Shown here one piece after another: positions 14,461 through 29,228 of a DNA stretch of 64,000 nt. This stretch comes from Oenanthe sinensis (Eukaryota; Streptophyta; Magnoliopsida; Apiales; Apiaceae): assembly GCA_028671895.1 (NCBI GenBank), contig JAPMAC010000234.1:868001-932000 (forward strand), written 5' to 3'. The position numbers and the translations under genes were made by a program. How positions within the stretch are numbered: the first letter of the stretch is position 1; each line of letters starts with the position of its first letter. Under the pieces are notes generated by a model that saw nothing but the letters and a program-made list of their open reading frames with translations, was not told the DNA's origin and did not search any database.

Positions 14461-17400
14461 AGGCTTCGTTCTTGACTCGTTTGAACTTGAAAACAAATTA
14501 TAGCTTCATTCTTGACTCGTTTGAACTTGAAAACAACTTATAGGATCATTCTTGACTCGTTTACACTTGGAAATAACTTGAAAGAACTTATAGCATCATT
14601 CTTGACTCATTTGTACATGAAAACAATTTGTAACAATATAAGACTTCATTCTTAACCCGTTTGAACATGAAAGCCACTTATAGCTTTATTCTTGACTCGT
14701 TTGAACTTGAAAACAACTTATAGTTTCATTCTTGACTCGTTTATAAATGGAAACAACTTGAAAGAACTTGTAGCATCATTCTTGACTCATTTGTACATGA
14801 AAACAATTTGTAACAATTTAAGGCTTCATTCTTAACTCGATTGAACTTGAAAGCCACTTATAGCTTCATTCTAGACTCGTTTGAACTGGAAAACAACTTA
14901 TAGCTTCATTCTTGACTCGTTTATACATGAAAACAACTTGAAAGAACTTCTAGCATCATTCTTGACTCATTTGTACATGAAAACAATTTGTAACAATATA
15001 AGGCTTCATTTTTAACTTGTTTGAACTTGAAAGCCACTTATAGCTTCATTCTTGACTCGTTTGTACATGGAAATAACTTGTAAAAACTCGTAGGATCAAT
15101 CTTCACTCATTTGAACATGAAAACAATTCGTAATAATTTGAGGCTTCGTTCTTGACTCGTTTGAACTTGAAAACAAATTATAGCTTCATTCTTGACTCGT
15201 TTGAACTTGAAAACAACTTATAGGATCATTCTTGACTCGTTTATACCTGGAAACAGCTTGAAAGAACTTCTAGCATCATTCTTGACTCATTTGTACATGA
15301 AAACAATTTGTAACAATATAAGGCTTCATTCTTAACTGGTTTGAACTTGAAAGCCACTTATAGCTTTATTCTTGACTCGTTTGAACTTGAAAATAACTTA
15401 TAGCTTCATTCTTAACTCGTTTATACATGGAAACAACTTGAAAGAACTTCAAGCATCATTCTTGACTCATTTGTACATGAAAACAATTTGTAACAATATA
15501 AGGCTTCATTTTTAACTGGTTTGAACTTGAAAGCCACTTATAGCTTCATTCTTGACCCGTTTGTACATGGAAATAACTTGTAAAAACTCGTAGGATCAAT
15601 CTTTACTCATTTGAACATGAAAACAATTCGTAATAATTTGCGGCTTCGTTCTTGACTCGTTTTAACTTGAAAACAAATTATAGCTTTATTCTTGACTCGT
15701 TTGAACTTGAAAACAACTTATAGGATCATTCTTGACTCGTTTATACTTGGAAACAGCTTGAAAGAACTTCTAGCATCATTCTTGACTCATTTGTACATCA
15801 AAACAATTTGTAACAATTTAAGGCTTCATTCTTAACTCGTTTGAACTTGAAAGCCACTTATAGCTTCATTCTTGACCCGTTTGTACATGGAAATAACTTG
15901 TAAAAACTCGTAGGATCAATCTTTACTCATTTAAACATGAAAACAATTCGTAATAATTTGAGGCTTCGTTCTTGACTCGTTTTAACTTGAAAACAAATTA
16001 TAGCTTCATTCTTGACTCGTTTGAACTTGAAAACAACTTATAGGATCATTCTTGACTCGTTTATACTTGGAAACAACTTGAAAGAACTTCTAGCATCATT
16101 CTTGACTCATTTGTACATGAAAACAATTTGTAACAATATAAGACTTCATTCTTAACTCGATTGAACTTGAAAGACACTTATAGCTTCATTCTTGACTCGT
16201 TTGAACTTGAAAACAACTTATAGCTTCATTCTTGACTCGTTTATACATGGAAACAACTTGAAAGAACTTCTAGCATCATTCTTGACTCATTTGTACATGA
16301 AAACAATTTGTAACAATATAAGGCTTCATTCTTAACTTGTTTGAAATTGAAAGCCACTTATAGCTTCATTCTTGACTCGTTTGTACATGTAAATAACTTG
16401 TAAAAACTCGTAGGATCAATCTTCACTCATTTGAACATGAAAATAATTCGTAATAATTTGAGGCTTCGTTCTTGACTCGTTTGAACTTGAAAACAAATTA
16501 TAGCTTCATTCTTGACTCGTTTGAACTTGAAAACAACTTATAGGATCATTCTTGACTCGTTTACACTTGGAAATAACTTGAAAGAACTTATAGCATCATT
16601 CTTGACTCATTTGTACATGAAAACAATTTGTAACAATATAAGACTTCATTCTTAACCCGTTTGAACATGAAAGCCACTTATAGCTTTATTCTTGACTCGT
16701 TTGAACTTGAAAACAACTTATAGTTTCATTCTTGACTCGTTTATAAATGGAAACAACTTGAAAGAACTTGTAGCATCATTCTTGACTCATTTGTACATGA
16801 AAACAATTTGTAACAATTTAAGGCTTCATTCTTAACTCGATTGAACTTGAAAGCCACTTATAGCTTCATTCTAGACTCGTTTGAACTGGAAAACAACTTA
16901 TAGCTTCATTCTTGACTCGTTTATACATGAAAACAACTTGAAAGAACTTCTAGCATCATTCTTGACTCATTTGTACATGAAAACAATTTGTAACAATATA
17001 AGGCTTCATTTTTAACTTGTTTGAACTTGAAAGCCACTTATAGCTTCATTCTTGACTCGTTTGTACATGGAAATAACTTGTAAAAACTCGTAGGATCAAT
17101 CTTCACTCATTTGAACATGAAAACAATTCGTAATAATTTGAGGCTTCGTTCTTGACTCGTTTGAACTTGAAAACAAATTATAGCTTCATTCTTGACTCGT
17201 TTGAACTTGAAAACAACTTATAGGATCATTCTTGACTCGTTTATACCTGGAAACAGCTTGAAAGAACTTCTAGCATCATTCTTGACTCATTTGTACATGA
17301 AAACAATTTGTAACAATATAAGGCTTCATTCTTAACTGGTTTGAACTTGAAAGCCACTTATAGCTTTATTCTTGACTCGTTTGAACTTGAAAATAACTTA

Positions 17401-18560
17401 TAGCTTCATTCTTAACTCGTTTATACATGGAAACAACTTGAAAGAACTTCAAGCATCATTCTTGACTCATTTGTACATGAAAACAATTTGTAACAATATA
17501 AGGCTTCATTTTTAACTGGTTTGAACTTGAAAGCCACTTATAGCTTCATTCTTGACCCGTTTGTACATGGAAATAACTTGTAAAAACTCGTAGGATCAAT
17601 CTTTACTCATTTGAACATGAAAACAATTCGTAATAATTTGCGGCTTCGTTCTTGACTCGTTTTAACTTGAAAACAAATTATAGCTTTATTCTTGACTCGT
17701 TTGAACTTGAAAACAACTTATAGGATCATTCTTGACTCGTTTATACTTAGAAACAGCTTGAAAGAACTTCTAGCATCATTCTTGACTCATTTGTACATCA
17801 AAACAATTTGTAACAATTTAAGGCTTCATTCTTAACTCGTTTGAACTTGAAAGCCACTTATAGCTTCATTCTTGACCCGTTTGTACATGGAAATAACTTG
17901 TAAAAACTCGTAGGATCAATCTTTACTCATTTAAACATGAAAACAATTCGTAATAATTTGAGGCTTCGTTCTTGACTCGTTTTAACTTGAAAACAAATTA
18001 TAGCTTCATTCTTGACTCGTTTGAACTTGAAAACAACTTATAGGATCATTCTTGACTCGTTTATACTTGGAAACAACTTGAAAGAACTTCTAGCATCATT
18101 CTTGACTCATTTGTACATGAAAACAATTTGTAACAATATAAGACTTCATTCTTAACTCGATTGAACTTGAAAGACACTTATAGCTTCATTCTTGACTCGT
18201 TTGAACTTGAAAACAACTTATAGCTTCATTCTTGACTCGTTTATACATGGAAACAACTTGAAAGAACTTCTAGCATCATTCTTGACTCATTTGTACATGA
18301 AAACAATTTGTAACAATATAAGGCTTCATTCTTAACTTGTTTGAAATTGAAAGCCACTTATAGCTTCATTCTTGACTCGTTTGTACATGTAAATAACTTG
18401 TAAAAACTCGTAGGATCAATCTTCACTCATTTGAACATGAAAATAATTCGTAATAATTTGAGGCTTCGTTCTTGACTCGTTTGAACTTGAAAACAAATTA
18501 TAGCTTCATTCTTGACTCGTTTGAACTTGAAAACAACTTATAGGATCATTCTTGACTCGT
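14461..18560. repeat. Tandem duplication of a 2000-bp satellite segment
   Basis: Diagnostic variants recur exactly 2000 bp apart: ttacacttgg at 14561 and 16561, ttatacctgg at 15241 and 17241, ttgtacatca at 15791 and 17791, and ttgaaattga at 16341 and 18341. I noticed only one substitution on reading the two copies side by side (ttatacttgg at 15741 against ttatacttag at 17741), so this looks like one of the youngest amplifications in the window. The exact ends are uncertain by about 100 bp. Confidence 0.85.
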
Positions 18561-20300
18561 TTATACTTGGAAACAGCTTGAAAGAACTTCTAGCATCATT
18601 CTTGACTCATTTGTACATGAAAACAATTTGTAACAATATAAGGCTTCATTCTTAACTTGTTTGAACTTGAAAGCCACTTATAGCTTCATTCTTGACTCGT
18701 TTGTACATGGAAATAACTTGTAAAAACTCGTAGGATCAATCTTTACTCATTTAAACATGAAAACAATTCGTAATAATTTGAGGCTTCGTTCTTGACTCGT
18801 TTTAACTTGAAAACAAATTATAGCTTCATTCTTGACTCGTTTGAACTTGAAAACAACTTATAGGATCATTCTTGACTCGTTTATACTTGGAAACAACTTG
18901 AAAGAACTTCTAGCATCAATTTTGACTCATTTGTACATGAAAACAATTTGTAACAATATAAAACTTCATTCTTAACTCGTTTGAACATGAAAGCCACTTA
19001 TAGCTTTATTCTTGACTCGTTTGAACTTGAAAACAACTTATAGCTTCATTCATGACTCGTTTATAAATGGAAACAACTTGAAAGAACTTGTAGCATCAGT
19101 CTTGACTCATTTGTACATGAAAACAATTTGTAACAATTTAAGGCTTCATTCTTAACTCGATTGAACTTGAAAGCCACTTATAGCTTCATTCTTGACTCGT
19201 TTGAACTTGAAAACAACTTATAGCTTCATTCTTGACTCGTTTATACATGGAAACAGCTTGAAAGAACTTCTAGCATCATTCTTGACTCATTTGTACATGA
19301 AAACAATTTGTAACAATATAAGGCCTCATTCTTAACTTGTTTGAACTTGAACGCCACTTATAGCTTCATTCTTGACTCGTTTGTACATGGAAATAATTTG
19401 TAAAAACTCGTAGGATCAATCTTCACTCATTTGAACATGAAAACAATTCGTAATAATTTGAGACTTCGTTCTTGATTCGTTTGAACTTGAAAACAAATTA
19501 TAGCTTCATTCTTGACTCGTTTGAACTTGAAAACAACTTATAGGATCATTCTTGACTCGTTTATACTTGGAAACAACTTGAAAGAACTTCTACCATCATT
19601 CTTGACTCATTTGTACATGAAAACAATTTGTAACAATACAAGGCTTCATTCTTAACTGGTTTGAACTTGAAAGCCACTTATAGATTTATTCTTGACTCGT
19701 TTGAACTTGAAAACAACTTATAGCTTCATTCTTGACTCATTTATACATTGAAACAACTTGAAAGAACTTCAAGCATCATTCTTGACTCATTTGTACATGA
19801 AAACAATTTGTAACAATATAAGGCTTCATTTTTAACTGGTTTGAACTTGAAAGCCACTTATAGCTTCATTCTTGACCCGTTTGTACATGGAAATAACTTG
19901 TAAAAACTCGTAGGATCAGTCTTTACTCATTTGAATATGAAAACAATTCGTAATAATTTGAGGCTTCGTTCTTGACTCGTTTTAACTTGAAAACAAATTA
20001 TAGCTTTATTCTTGACTCGTTTGAACTTGAAAACAACTTATAGGATAATTCTTGACTCGTTTATACTTGGAAACAGCTTGAAAGAACTTCTAGCATCATT
20101 CTTGACTCATTTGTACATGAAAACAATTTGTAACAATTTAAGGCTTCATTCTTAACTCGTTTGAACTTGAAAGCCACTATAGCTTCATTCTTGACCCGTT
20201 TGTACATGGAAATAACTTGTAAAAACTCGTAGGATCAATCTTTACTCATTTAAACATGAAAACAATTCGTAATAATTTGAGGCTTCGTTCTTGACTCGTT
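18561..20300. repeat. Satellite, mixed blocks
   Basis: 40/50-bp monomers in 180- and 320-bp blocks. It contains the first 39-bp monomer (ccactatagc, one base short, near 20175), which shifts the decamer register by one. No other feature is seen. Confidence 0.75.
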
Positions 20301-22290
20301 TTAACTTGAAAACAAATTATAGCTTCGTTCTTGACTCGTTTGAACTTGAAAACAACTTATAGGATCATTCTTGACTCGTTTATACTTGGAAACAGCTTGA
20401 TAGAACTTCTAGCATCATTCTTGACTCATTTGTACATGAAAACAATTTGTAACAATATAAGGCTTCATTCTTAACTTGTTTGAACTTGAAAGCCACTTAT
20501 AGCTTCATTCTTGACTCGTTTGTACATGGAAATAACTTGTAAAAACTCGTAGGATCAATCTTTACTCATTTAAACATGAAAACAATTCGTAATAATTTGA
20601 GGCTTCGTTCTTGACTCGTTTTAACTTGAAAACAAATTATAGCTTCATTCTTGACTCGTTTGAACTTGAAAACAACTTATAGGATCATTCTTGACTCGTT
20701 TATACTTGGAAACAACTTGAAAGAACTTCTAGCATCAATTTTGACTCATTTGTACATGAAAACAATTTGTAACAATATAAGACTTCATTCTTAACTCGTT
20801 TGAACATGAAAGCCACTTATAGCTTTATTCTTGACTCGTTTGAACTTGGAAACAACTTATAGCTTCATTCATGACTCGTTTATAAATGGAAACAACTTGA
20901 AAGAACTTGTAGCATCAGTCTTGACTCATTTGTACATGAAAACAATTTGTAACAATTTAAGGCTTCATTCTTAACTCGATTGAACTTGAAAGCCACTTAT
21001 AGCTTCATTCTTGACTCGTTTGAACTTGAAAACAACTTATAGCTTCATTCTTGACTCGTTTATACATGGAAACAACTTGAAAGAACTTCTAGCATCATTT
21101 TTGACTCATTTGTACATGAAAACAATTTGTAACAATATAAGGCTTCATTCTTAACTTGTTTGAACTTGAACGCCACTTATAGCTTCATTCTTGACTCGTT
21201 TGTACATGGAAATAACATGTAAAAACTCGTAGGATCAATCTTCACTCATTTGAACATGAAAACAATTCGTAATAATTTGACGCTTCGTTCTTGACTCGTT
21301 TTAACTTGAAAACAAATTATAGCTTCGTTCTTGACTCGTTTGAACTTGAAAACAACTTATAGGATCATTCTTGACTCGTTTATACTTGGAAACAGCTTGA
21401 TAGAACTTCTAGCATCATTCTTGACTCATTTGTACATGAAAACAATTTGTAACAATATAAGGCTTCATTCTTAACTTGTTTGAACTTGAAAGCCACTTAT
21501 AGCTTCATTCTTGACTCGTTTGTACATGGAAATAACTTGTAAAAACTCGTAGGATCAATCTTTACTCATTTAAACATGAAAACAATTCGTAATAATTTGA
21601 GGCTTCGTTCTTGACTCGTTTTAACTTGAAAACAAATTATAGCTTCATTCTTGACTCGTTTGAACTTGAAAACAACTTATAGGATCATTCTTGACTCGTT
21701 TATACTTGGAAACAACTTGAAAGAACTTCTAGCATCAATTTTGACTCATTTGTACATGAAAACAATTTGTAACAATATAAGACTTCATTCTTAACTCGTT
21801 TGAACATGAAAGCCACTTATAGCTTTATTCTTGACTCGTTTGAACTTGGAAACAACTTATAGCTTCATTCATGACTCGTTTATAAATGGAAACAACTTGA
21901 AAGAACTTGTAGCATCAGTCTTGACTCATTTGTACATGAAAACAATTTGTAACAATTTAAGGCTTCATTCTTAACTCGATTGAACTTGAAAGCCACTTAT
22001 AGCTTCATTCTTGACTCGTTTGAACTTGAAAACAACTTATAGCTTCATTCTTGACTCGTTTATACATGGAAACAACTTGAAAGAACTTCTAGCATCATTT
22101 TTGACTCATTTGTACATGAAAACAATTTGTAACAATATAAGGCTTCATTCTTAACTTGTTTGAACTTGAACGCCACTTATAGCTTCATTCTTGACTCGTT
22201 TGTACATGGAAATAACATGTAAAAACTCGTAGGATCAATCTTCACTCATTTGAACATGAAAACAATTCGTAATAATTTGAGGCTTCGTTC
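20301..22290. repeat. Tandem duplication of a 1000-bp satellite segment
   Basis: The variant aacagcttga tagaacttct occurs at 20391 and 21391, tgaacttgga at 20841 and 21841, and aataacatgt at 21211 and 22211, all 1000 bp apart. The unit equals one 680-bp plus one 320-bp block. The second copy ends near 22290, where ttaacttgaa is replaced by tgaacttgaa. Confidence 0.8.
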
Positions 22291-23860
22291 TTGACTCGTT
22301 TGAACTTGAAAACAAATTATAGCTTCATTCTTGACTCGTTTGAACTTGAAAACAACTTATAGGATCATTCTTGACTCGTTTATACTTGGAAACAACTTGA
22401 AAAAACTTCTAGCATCATTCTTGACTCATTTGTACATGAAAACAATTTGTAACAATACAAGGCTTCATTCTTAACTGGTTTAAACTTGAAAGCCACTTAT
22501 AGCTTTATTCTTGACTCGTTTGAACTTGAAAACAACTTATAGCTTCATTCTTGACTCATTTATACATGGAAACAACTTGAAAGAACTTCAACCATCATTC
22601 TTGACTCATTTGTACATGAAAACAATTTGTAACAATATAGGGCTTCATTTTTAACTGGTTTGAACTTGAAAGCCACTTATAGCTTCATTCTTGACTCGTT
22701 TGTACATGGAAATAACTTGTAAAAACTCGTAGGATCAATCTTTACTCATTTAAACATGAAAACAATTCGTAATAATTTGAGGCTTCGTTCTTGACTCGTT
22801 TTAACTTGAAAACAAATTATAGCTTCATTCTTGACTCGTTTGAACTTGAAAACAACTTATAGGATCATTCTTGACTCGTTTATACTTGGAAACAACTTGA
22901 AAGAACTTCTAGCATCAATTTTGACTCATTTGTACATGAAAACAATTTGTAACAATATAAGACTTCATTCTTAACTCGTTTGAACATGAAAGCCACTTAT
23001 AGCTTTATTCTTGACTCGTTTGAACTTGAAAACAACTTATAGCTTCATTCATGACTCGTTTATAAATGGAAACAACTTGAAAGAACTTGTAGCATCAGTC
23101 TTGACTCATTTGTACATGAAAACAATTTGTAACAATTTAAGGCTTCATTCTTAACTCGATTGAACTTGAAAGCCACTTATAGCTTCATTCTTGACTCGTT
23201 TGAACTTGAAAACAACTTATAGCTTCATTCTTGACTCGTTTATACATGGAAACAACTTGAAAGAACTTCTAGCATCATTTTTGACTCATTTGTACATGAA
23301 AACAATTTGTAACAATATAAGGCTTCATTCTTAACTTGTTTGAACTTGAACGCCACTTATAGCTTCATTCTTGACTCGTTTGTACATGGAAATAACATGT
23401 AAAAACTCGTAGGATCAATCTTCACTCATTTGAACATGAAAACAATTCGTAATAATTTGAGGCTTCGTTCTTGACTCGTTTGAACTTGAAAACAAATTAT
23501 AGCTTCATTCTTGACTCGTTTGAACTTGAAAACAACTTATAGGATCATTCTTGACTCGTTTATACTTGGAAACAACTTGAAAAAACTTCTAGCATCATTC
23601 TTGACTCATTTGTACATGAAAACAATTTGTAACAATACAAGGCTTCATTCTTAACTGGTTTAAACTTGAAAGCCACTTATAGCTTTATTCTTGACTCGTT
23701 TGAACTTGAAAACAACTTATAGCTTCATTCTTGACTCATTTATACATGGAAACAACTTGAAAGAACTTCAACCATCATTCTTGACTCATTTGTACATGAA
23801 AACAATTTGTAACAATATAGGGCTTCATTTTTAACTGGTTTGAACTTGAAAGCCACTTAT
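21561..23860. repeat. Tandem duplication of an 1180-bp satellite segment, overlapping the 1000-bp one
   Basis: The variants aataacatgt (22211 and 23391), aaaaacttct (22401 and 23581) and accatcattc (22591 and 23771) are each 1180 bp apart. 1180 equals 1000 + 180, so the unit gained one tetramer relative to the 1000-bp duplication that it overlaps. The overlap shows successive rounds of unequal exchange with different unit lengths. Confidence 0.75.
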
Positions 23861-25039
23861 AGCTTCATTCTTGACCCGTTTGTACATGGAAATAACTTGT
23901 AAAAACTCGTAGGATCAATCTTTACTCATTTGAACATGAAAACAATTCGTAATAATTTGAGGCTTCATTCTTGACTCGTTTTAACTTGAAAACAAATTAT
24001 AGCTTTATTCTTGACTCGTTTGAACTTGAAAACAACTTATAGGATCATTCTTGACTCGTTTATACTTGGAAACAGCTTGAAAGAACTTCTAGCATCATTC
24101 TTTACTCATTTGTACATAAAAACAATTTGTAACAATTTAAGGCTTCATTCTTAACTCGTTTGAACTTGAAAGCCACTATAGCTTCATTCTTGACCCGTTT
24201 GTACATGGAAATAACTTGTAAAAACTCGTAGGATCAATCTTTACTCATTTAAACATGAAAACAATTCGTAATAATTTGAGGCTTCGTTCTTGACTCGTTT
24301 TAACTTGAAAACAAATTATAGCTTTATTCTTGACTCGTTTGAACTTGAAAACAACTTATAGGATCATTCTTGACTCGTTTATACTTGGAAACAGCTTGAA
24401 AGAACTTCTAGCATCATTCTTGACTCATTTGTACATGAAAACAATTTGTAACGATTTAAGGCTTCATTCTTAACTCGATTGAACTTGAAAGACACTTATA
24501 GCTTCATTCTTAACTCGTTTGAACTTGAAAACAACTTATAGCTTCATTCTTGACTCGTTTATACATGGAAACAACTTGAAAGAACTTCTAGCATCATTCT
24601 TGACTCATTTGAACATGAAAACAATTTGTAACAATATAAGGCTTCATTCTTAACTGGTTTGAACTTGAAAGCCACTTATAGCTTTATTCTTGACTCGTTT
24701 GAACTTGAAAACAACTTATAGCTTCATTCTTGACTCATTTATACATGGAAACAACTTGAAAGAACTTCAAGCATCATTCTTGACTCATTTGTACATGAAA
24801 ACAATTTGTAACAATATAAGGCTACATTTTTAACTGGTTTGAACTTGAAAGCCACTATAGCTTCATTCTTGACCCGTTTGTACATGGAAATAACTTGTAA
24901 AAACTCGTAGGATCAATCTTTACTCATTTAAACATGAAAACAATTCGTAATAATTTGAGGCTTCGTTCTTGACTCGTTTTAACTTGAAAACAAATTATAG
25001 CTTTATTCTTGACTCGTTTGAACTTGAAAACAACTTATA

Positions 25040-28000
25040 GGATCATTCTTTACTCGTTTATACTTGGAAACAGCTTGAAAGAACTTCTAGCATCATTCTT
25101 GACTCATTTGTACATGAAAACAATTTGTAACGATTTAAGGCTTCATTCTTAACTCGATTGAACTTGAAAGACACTTATAGCTTCATTCTTAACTCGTTTG
25201 AACTTGAAAACAACTTATAGCTTCATTCTTGACTCGTTTATACATGGAAACAACTTGAAAGAACTTCTAGCATCATTCTTGACTCATTTGTACATGAAAA
25301 CAATTTGTAACAATATAAGGCTTCATTCTTAACTGGTTTGAACTTGAAAGCCACTTATAGCTTTATTCTTGACTCGTTTGAACTTGAAAGCAACTTATAG
25401 CTTCATTCTTGACTCATTTATACATGGAAACAACTTGAAAGAACTTCAAGCATCATTCTTGACTCATTTATACATGAAAACAATTTGTAACAATATAAGG
25501 CTTCATTTTTAACTGGTTTGAACTTGAAAGCCACTTATAGCTTCATTCTTGACCCGTTTGTACATGGAAATAACTTGTAAAAACTCGTAGGATCAATCTT
25601 TACTCATTTGAACATGAAAACAATTCGTAATAATTTGAGGCTTCGTTCTTGACTCGTTTTAACTTGAAAACAAATTATAGCTTTATTTTTGACTCGTTTG
25701 AACTTGAAAACAACTTATAGGATCATTCTTGACTCGTTTATACTTGGAAACAGCTTGAAAGAACTTCTAGCATCATTCTTGACTCATTTGTACATGAAAA
25801 CAATTTGTAACAATTTAAGGCTTCATTCTTAACTCGTTTGAACTTGAAAGCCACTATAGCTTCATTCTTGACCCGTTTGTACATGGAAATAACTTGTAAA
25901 AACTCGTAGGATCAATCTTTACTCATTTAAACATGAAAACAATTCGTAATAATTTGAGGCTTCGTTCTTGACTCGTTTTAACTTGAAAACAAATTATAGC
26001 TTTATTCTTGACTCGTTTGAACTTGAAAACAATTTATAGGATCATTCTTGACTCGTTTATACTTGGAAACAGCTTGAAAGAACTTCTAGCATCATTCTTG
26101 ACTCATTTGTACAAGAAAACAATTTGTAACAATTTAAGGCTTCATTCTTAACTCGTTTGAACTTGAAAGCCACTTATAGCTTCATTCTTGACCCGTTTGT
26201 ACATGGAAATAACTTGTAAAAACTTATAGGATCAATCTTTACTCATTTAAACATGAAAACAACTTGAAAGAACTTCTAGCATCATTCTTGACTCATTTGT
26301 ACATGAAAACAATTTGTAACAATTTAAGGCTTCATTCTTAACTCGATTGAACTTGAAAGACACTTATAGCTTCATTCTTAACTCGTTTGAACTTGAAAAC
26401 AACTTATAACTTCATTCTTGACTCGTTTATACATGGAAACAACTTGAAAGAACTTCTAGCATCATTCTTGACTCATTTGTACATGAAAACAATTTGTAAC
26501 AATTTAAGGCTTCATTCTTAACTCGATTGAACTTGAAAGACACTTATAGCTTCATTCTTAACTCGTTTGAACTTGAAAACAACTTATAGCTTCATTCTTG
26601 ACTCGTTTATACATGGAAAAAACTTGAAAGAACTTCTAGCATCATTCTTGACTCATTTGTACATGAAAACAATTTGTAACAATATAAGGCTTCATTCTTA
26701 ACTTGTTTGAACTTTAAAGCCACTTATAGCTTCATTCTTGACTCGTTTGTACATGTAAATAACTTGTAAAAACTCGTAGGATCAATCTTCACTCATTTGA
26801 ACATGAAAATAATTCGTAATAATTTGAGGCTTCGTTCTTGACTCGTTTGAACTTGAAAACAAATTATAGCTTCGTTCTTGACTCGTTTGAATTTGAAAAC
26901 AACTTATAGGATCATTCTTGACTCGTTTATACTTGGAAACAACTTGAAAGAACTTCTAACATCATTCTTGACTCATTTGTACATGAAAACAATTTGTAAC
27001 AATATAAGTTTTCATTCTTAACTTGTTTGAACTTGAAAGCCACTTATAGCTTCATTCTTGACTCGTTTGTACATGGAAATAACTTGTAAAAACTCGTAGG
27101 ATCAATCTTTACTCATTTAAACATGAAAACAATTCGTAATAATTTGAGGCTTCGTTCTTGACTCGTTTGAACTTGAAAACAAATTATAGCTTCATTCTTG
27201 ACTCGTTTGAACTTGAAAACAACTTATAGGATCATTCTTGACTCGTTTATACTTGGAAACAACTTGAAAGAACTTCTAGCATCATTCTTGACTCATTTGT
27301 ACATGAAAACAATTTGTAACAGTACAAGGCTTCATTCTTAACTGGTTTGAACTTGAAAGCCACTTATAGCTTTATTCTTGACTCGTTTGAACTTGAAAAC
27401 AACTTATAGCTTCATTCTTGACTCATTTATACATGGAAACAACTTGAAAGAACTTCAAGCATCATTCTTGACTCATTTGTACATGAAAACAATTTGTAAC
27501 AATATAAGGCTTCATTTTTAACTGGTTTGAACTTGAAAGCCACTTATAGCTTCATTCTTGACCCGTTTGTACATGGAAATAACTTGTAAAAACTCGTAGG
27601 ATCAATCTTTACTCATTTGAACATGAAAACAATTCGTAATAATTTGAGGCTTCATTCTTGACTCGTTTTAACTTGAAAACAAATTATAGATTTATTCTTG
27701 ACTCGTTTGAACTTGAAAACAACTTATAGGATCATTCTTGACTCGTTTATACTTGGAAACAGCTTGAAAGAACTTCTAGCATTATTCTTTACTCATTTGT
27801 ACATGAAAACAATTTGTAACAATTTAAGGCTTCATTCTTAACTCGTTTGAACTTGAAAGCCACTATAGCTTCATTCTTGACCCGTTTGTACATGGAAATA
27901 ACTTGTAAAAACTCGTAGGATCAATCTTTACTCATTTAAACATGAAAACAATTCGTAATAATTCGAGGCTTCGTTCTTGACTCGTTTTAACTTGAAAACA

Positions 28001-29228
28001 ACTTATAGGATCATTCTTGACTTGTTTATACTTGGAAACAGCTTGAAAGAACTTCTAGCATCATTCTTGACTCATTTGTACATGAAAACAATTTGTAACG
28101 ATTTAAGGCTTCATTCTTAACTCGATTGAACTTGAAAGACACTTATAGCTTCATTCTTAACTCGTTTGAACTTGAAAACAACTTATAGCTTCATTCTTGA
28201 CTCGTTTATACATGGAAACAACTTGAAAGAACTTCTAGCATCATTCTTGACTCATTTGTACATGAAAACAATTTGTAACAATGTAAGGCTTCATTCTTAA
28301 CTGGTTTGAACTTGAAAGCCACTTATAGCTTTATTCTTGACTCGTTTGAACTTGAAAGCAACTTATAGCTTCATTCTTGACTCATTTATACATGGAAACA
28401 ACTTGAAAGAACTTCAAGCATCATTCTTGACTCATTTATACATGAAAACAATTTGTAACAATATAAGGCTTCATTTTTAACTGGTTTGAACTTGAAAGCC
28501 ACTTATAGCTTCATTCTTGACCCGTTTGTACATGGAAATAACTTGTAAAAACTCGTAGGATCAATCTTTACTCATTTGAACATGAAAACAGTTCGTAATA
28601 ATTTGAGGCTTCGTTCTTGACTCGTTTTAACTTGAAAACAAATTATAGCTTTATTCTTGACTCGTTTGAACTTGAAAACAACTTATAGGATCATTCTTGA
28701 CTCGTTTATACTTGGAAACAGCTTGAAAGAACTTCTAGCATCATTCTTTACTCATTTGTACATGAAAACAATTTGTAACAATTTAAGGCTTCATTCTTAA
28801 CTCGTTTGAACTTGAAAGTCACTATAGCTTCATTCTTGACCCGTTTGTACATGGAAATAACTTGTAAAAACTCGTAGGATCAATCTTTACTCATTTAAAC
28901 ATGAAAACAATTCGTAATAATTTGAGGCTTCGTTCTTGACTCGTTTTAACTTGAAAACAAATTATAGCTTTATTCTTGACTCGTTTGAACTTGAAAACAA
29001 CTTATAGGATCATTCTTGACTCGTTTATACTTGGAAACATCTTGAAAGAACTTCTAGCATCATTCTTGACTCATTTCTACAAGAAAAGAATTTGTAACAA
29101 TTTAAGGCTTCATTCTTAACTCGTTTGAACTTGAAAGCCACTTATAGCTTCATTCTTGACCCGTTTGTACATGGAAATAACTTGTAAAAACTTATAGGAT
29201 CAATCTTTACTCATTTAAACATGAAAAC
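25040..29228. repeat. Duplicated satellite segments about 2968 bp apart
   Basis: Rare variants acgattt (25130 and 28098), gaaagcaact (25386 and 28354) and acaagaaaa (26111 and 29079) are all separated by 2968 bp, so about 1.1-1.2 kb starting near 25.0 kb is repeated from near 28.0 kb. The match breaks near 26261, where the first copy jumps from one 50-bp monomer into the middle of another (a deletion junction). The intervening part has 320- and 680-type blocks. Confidence 0.65.
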
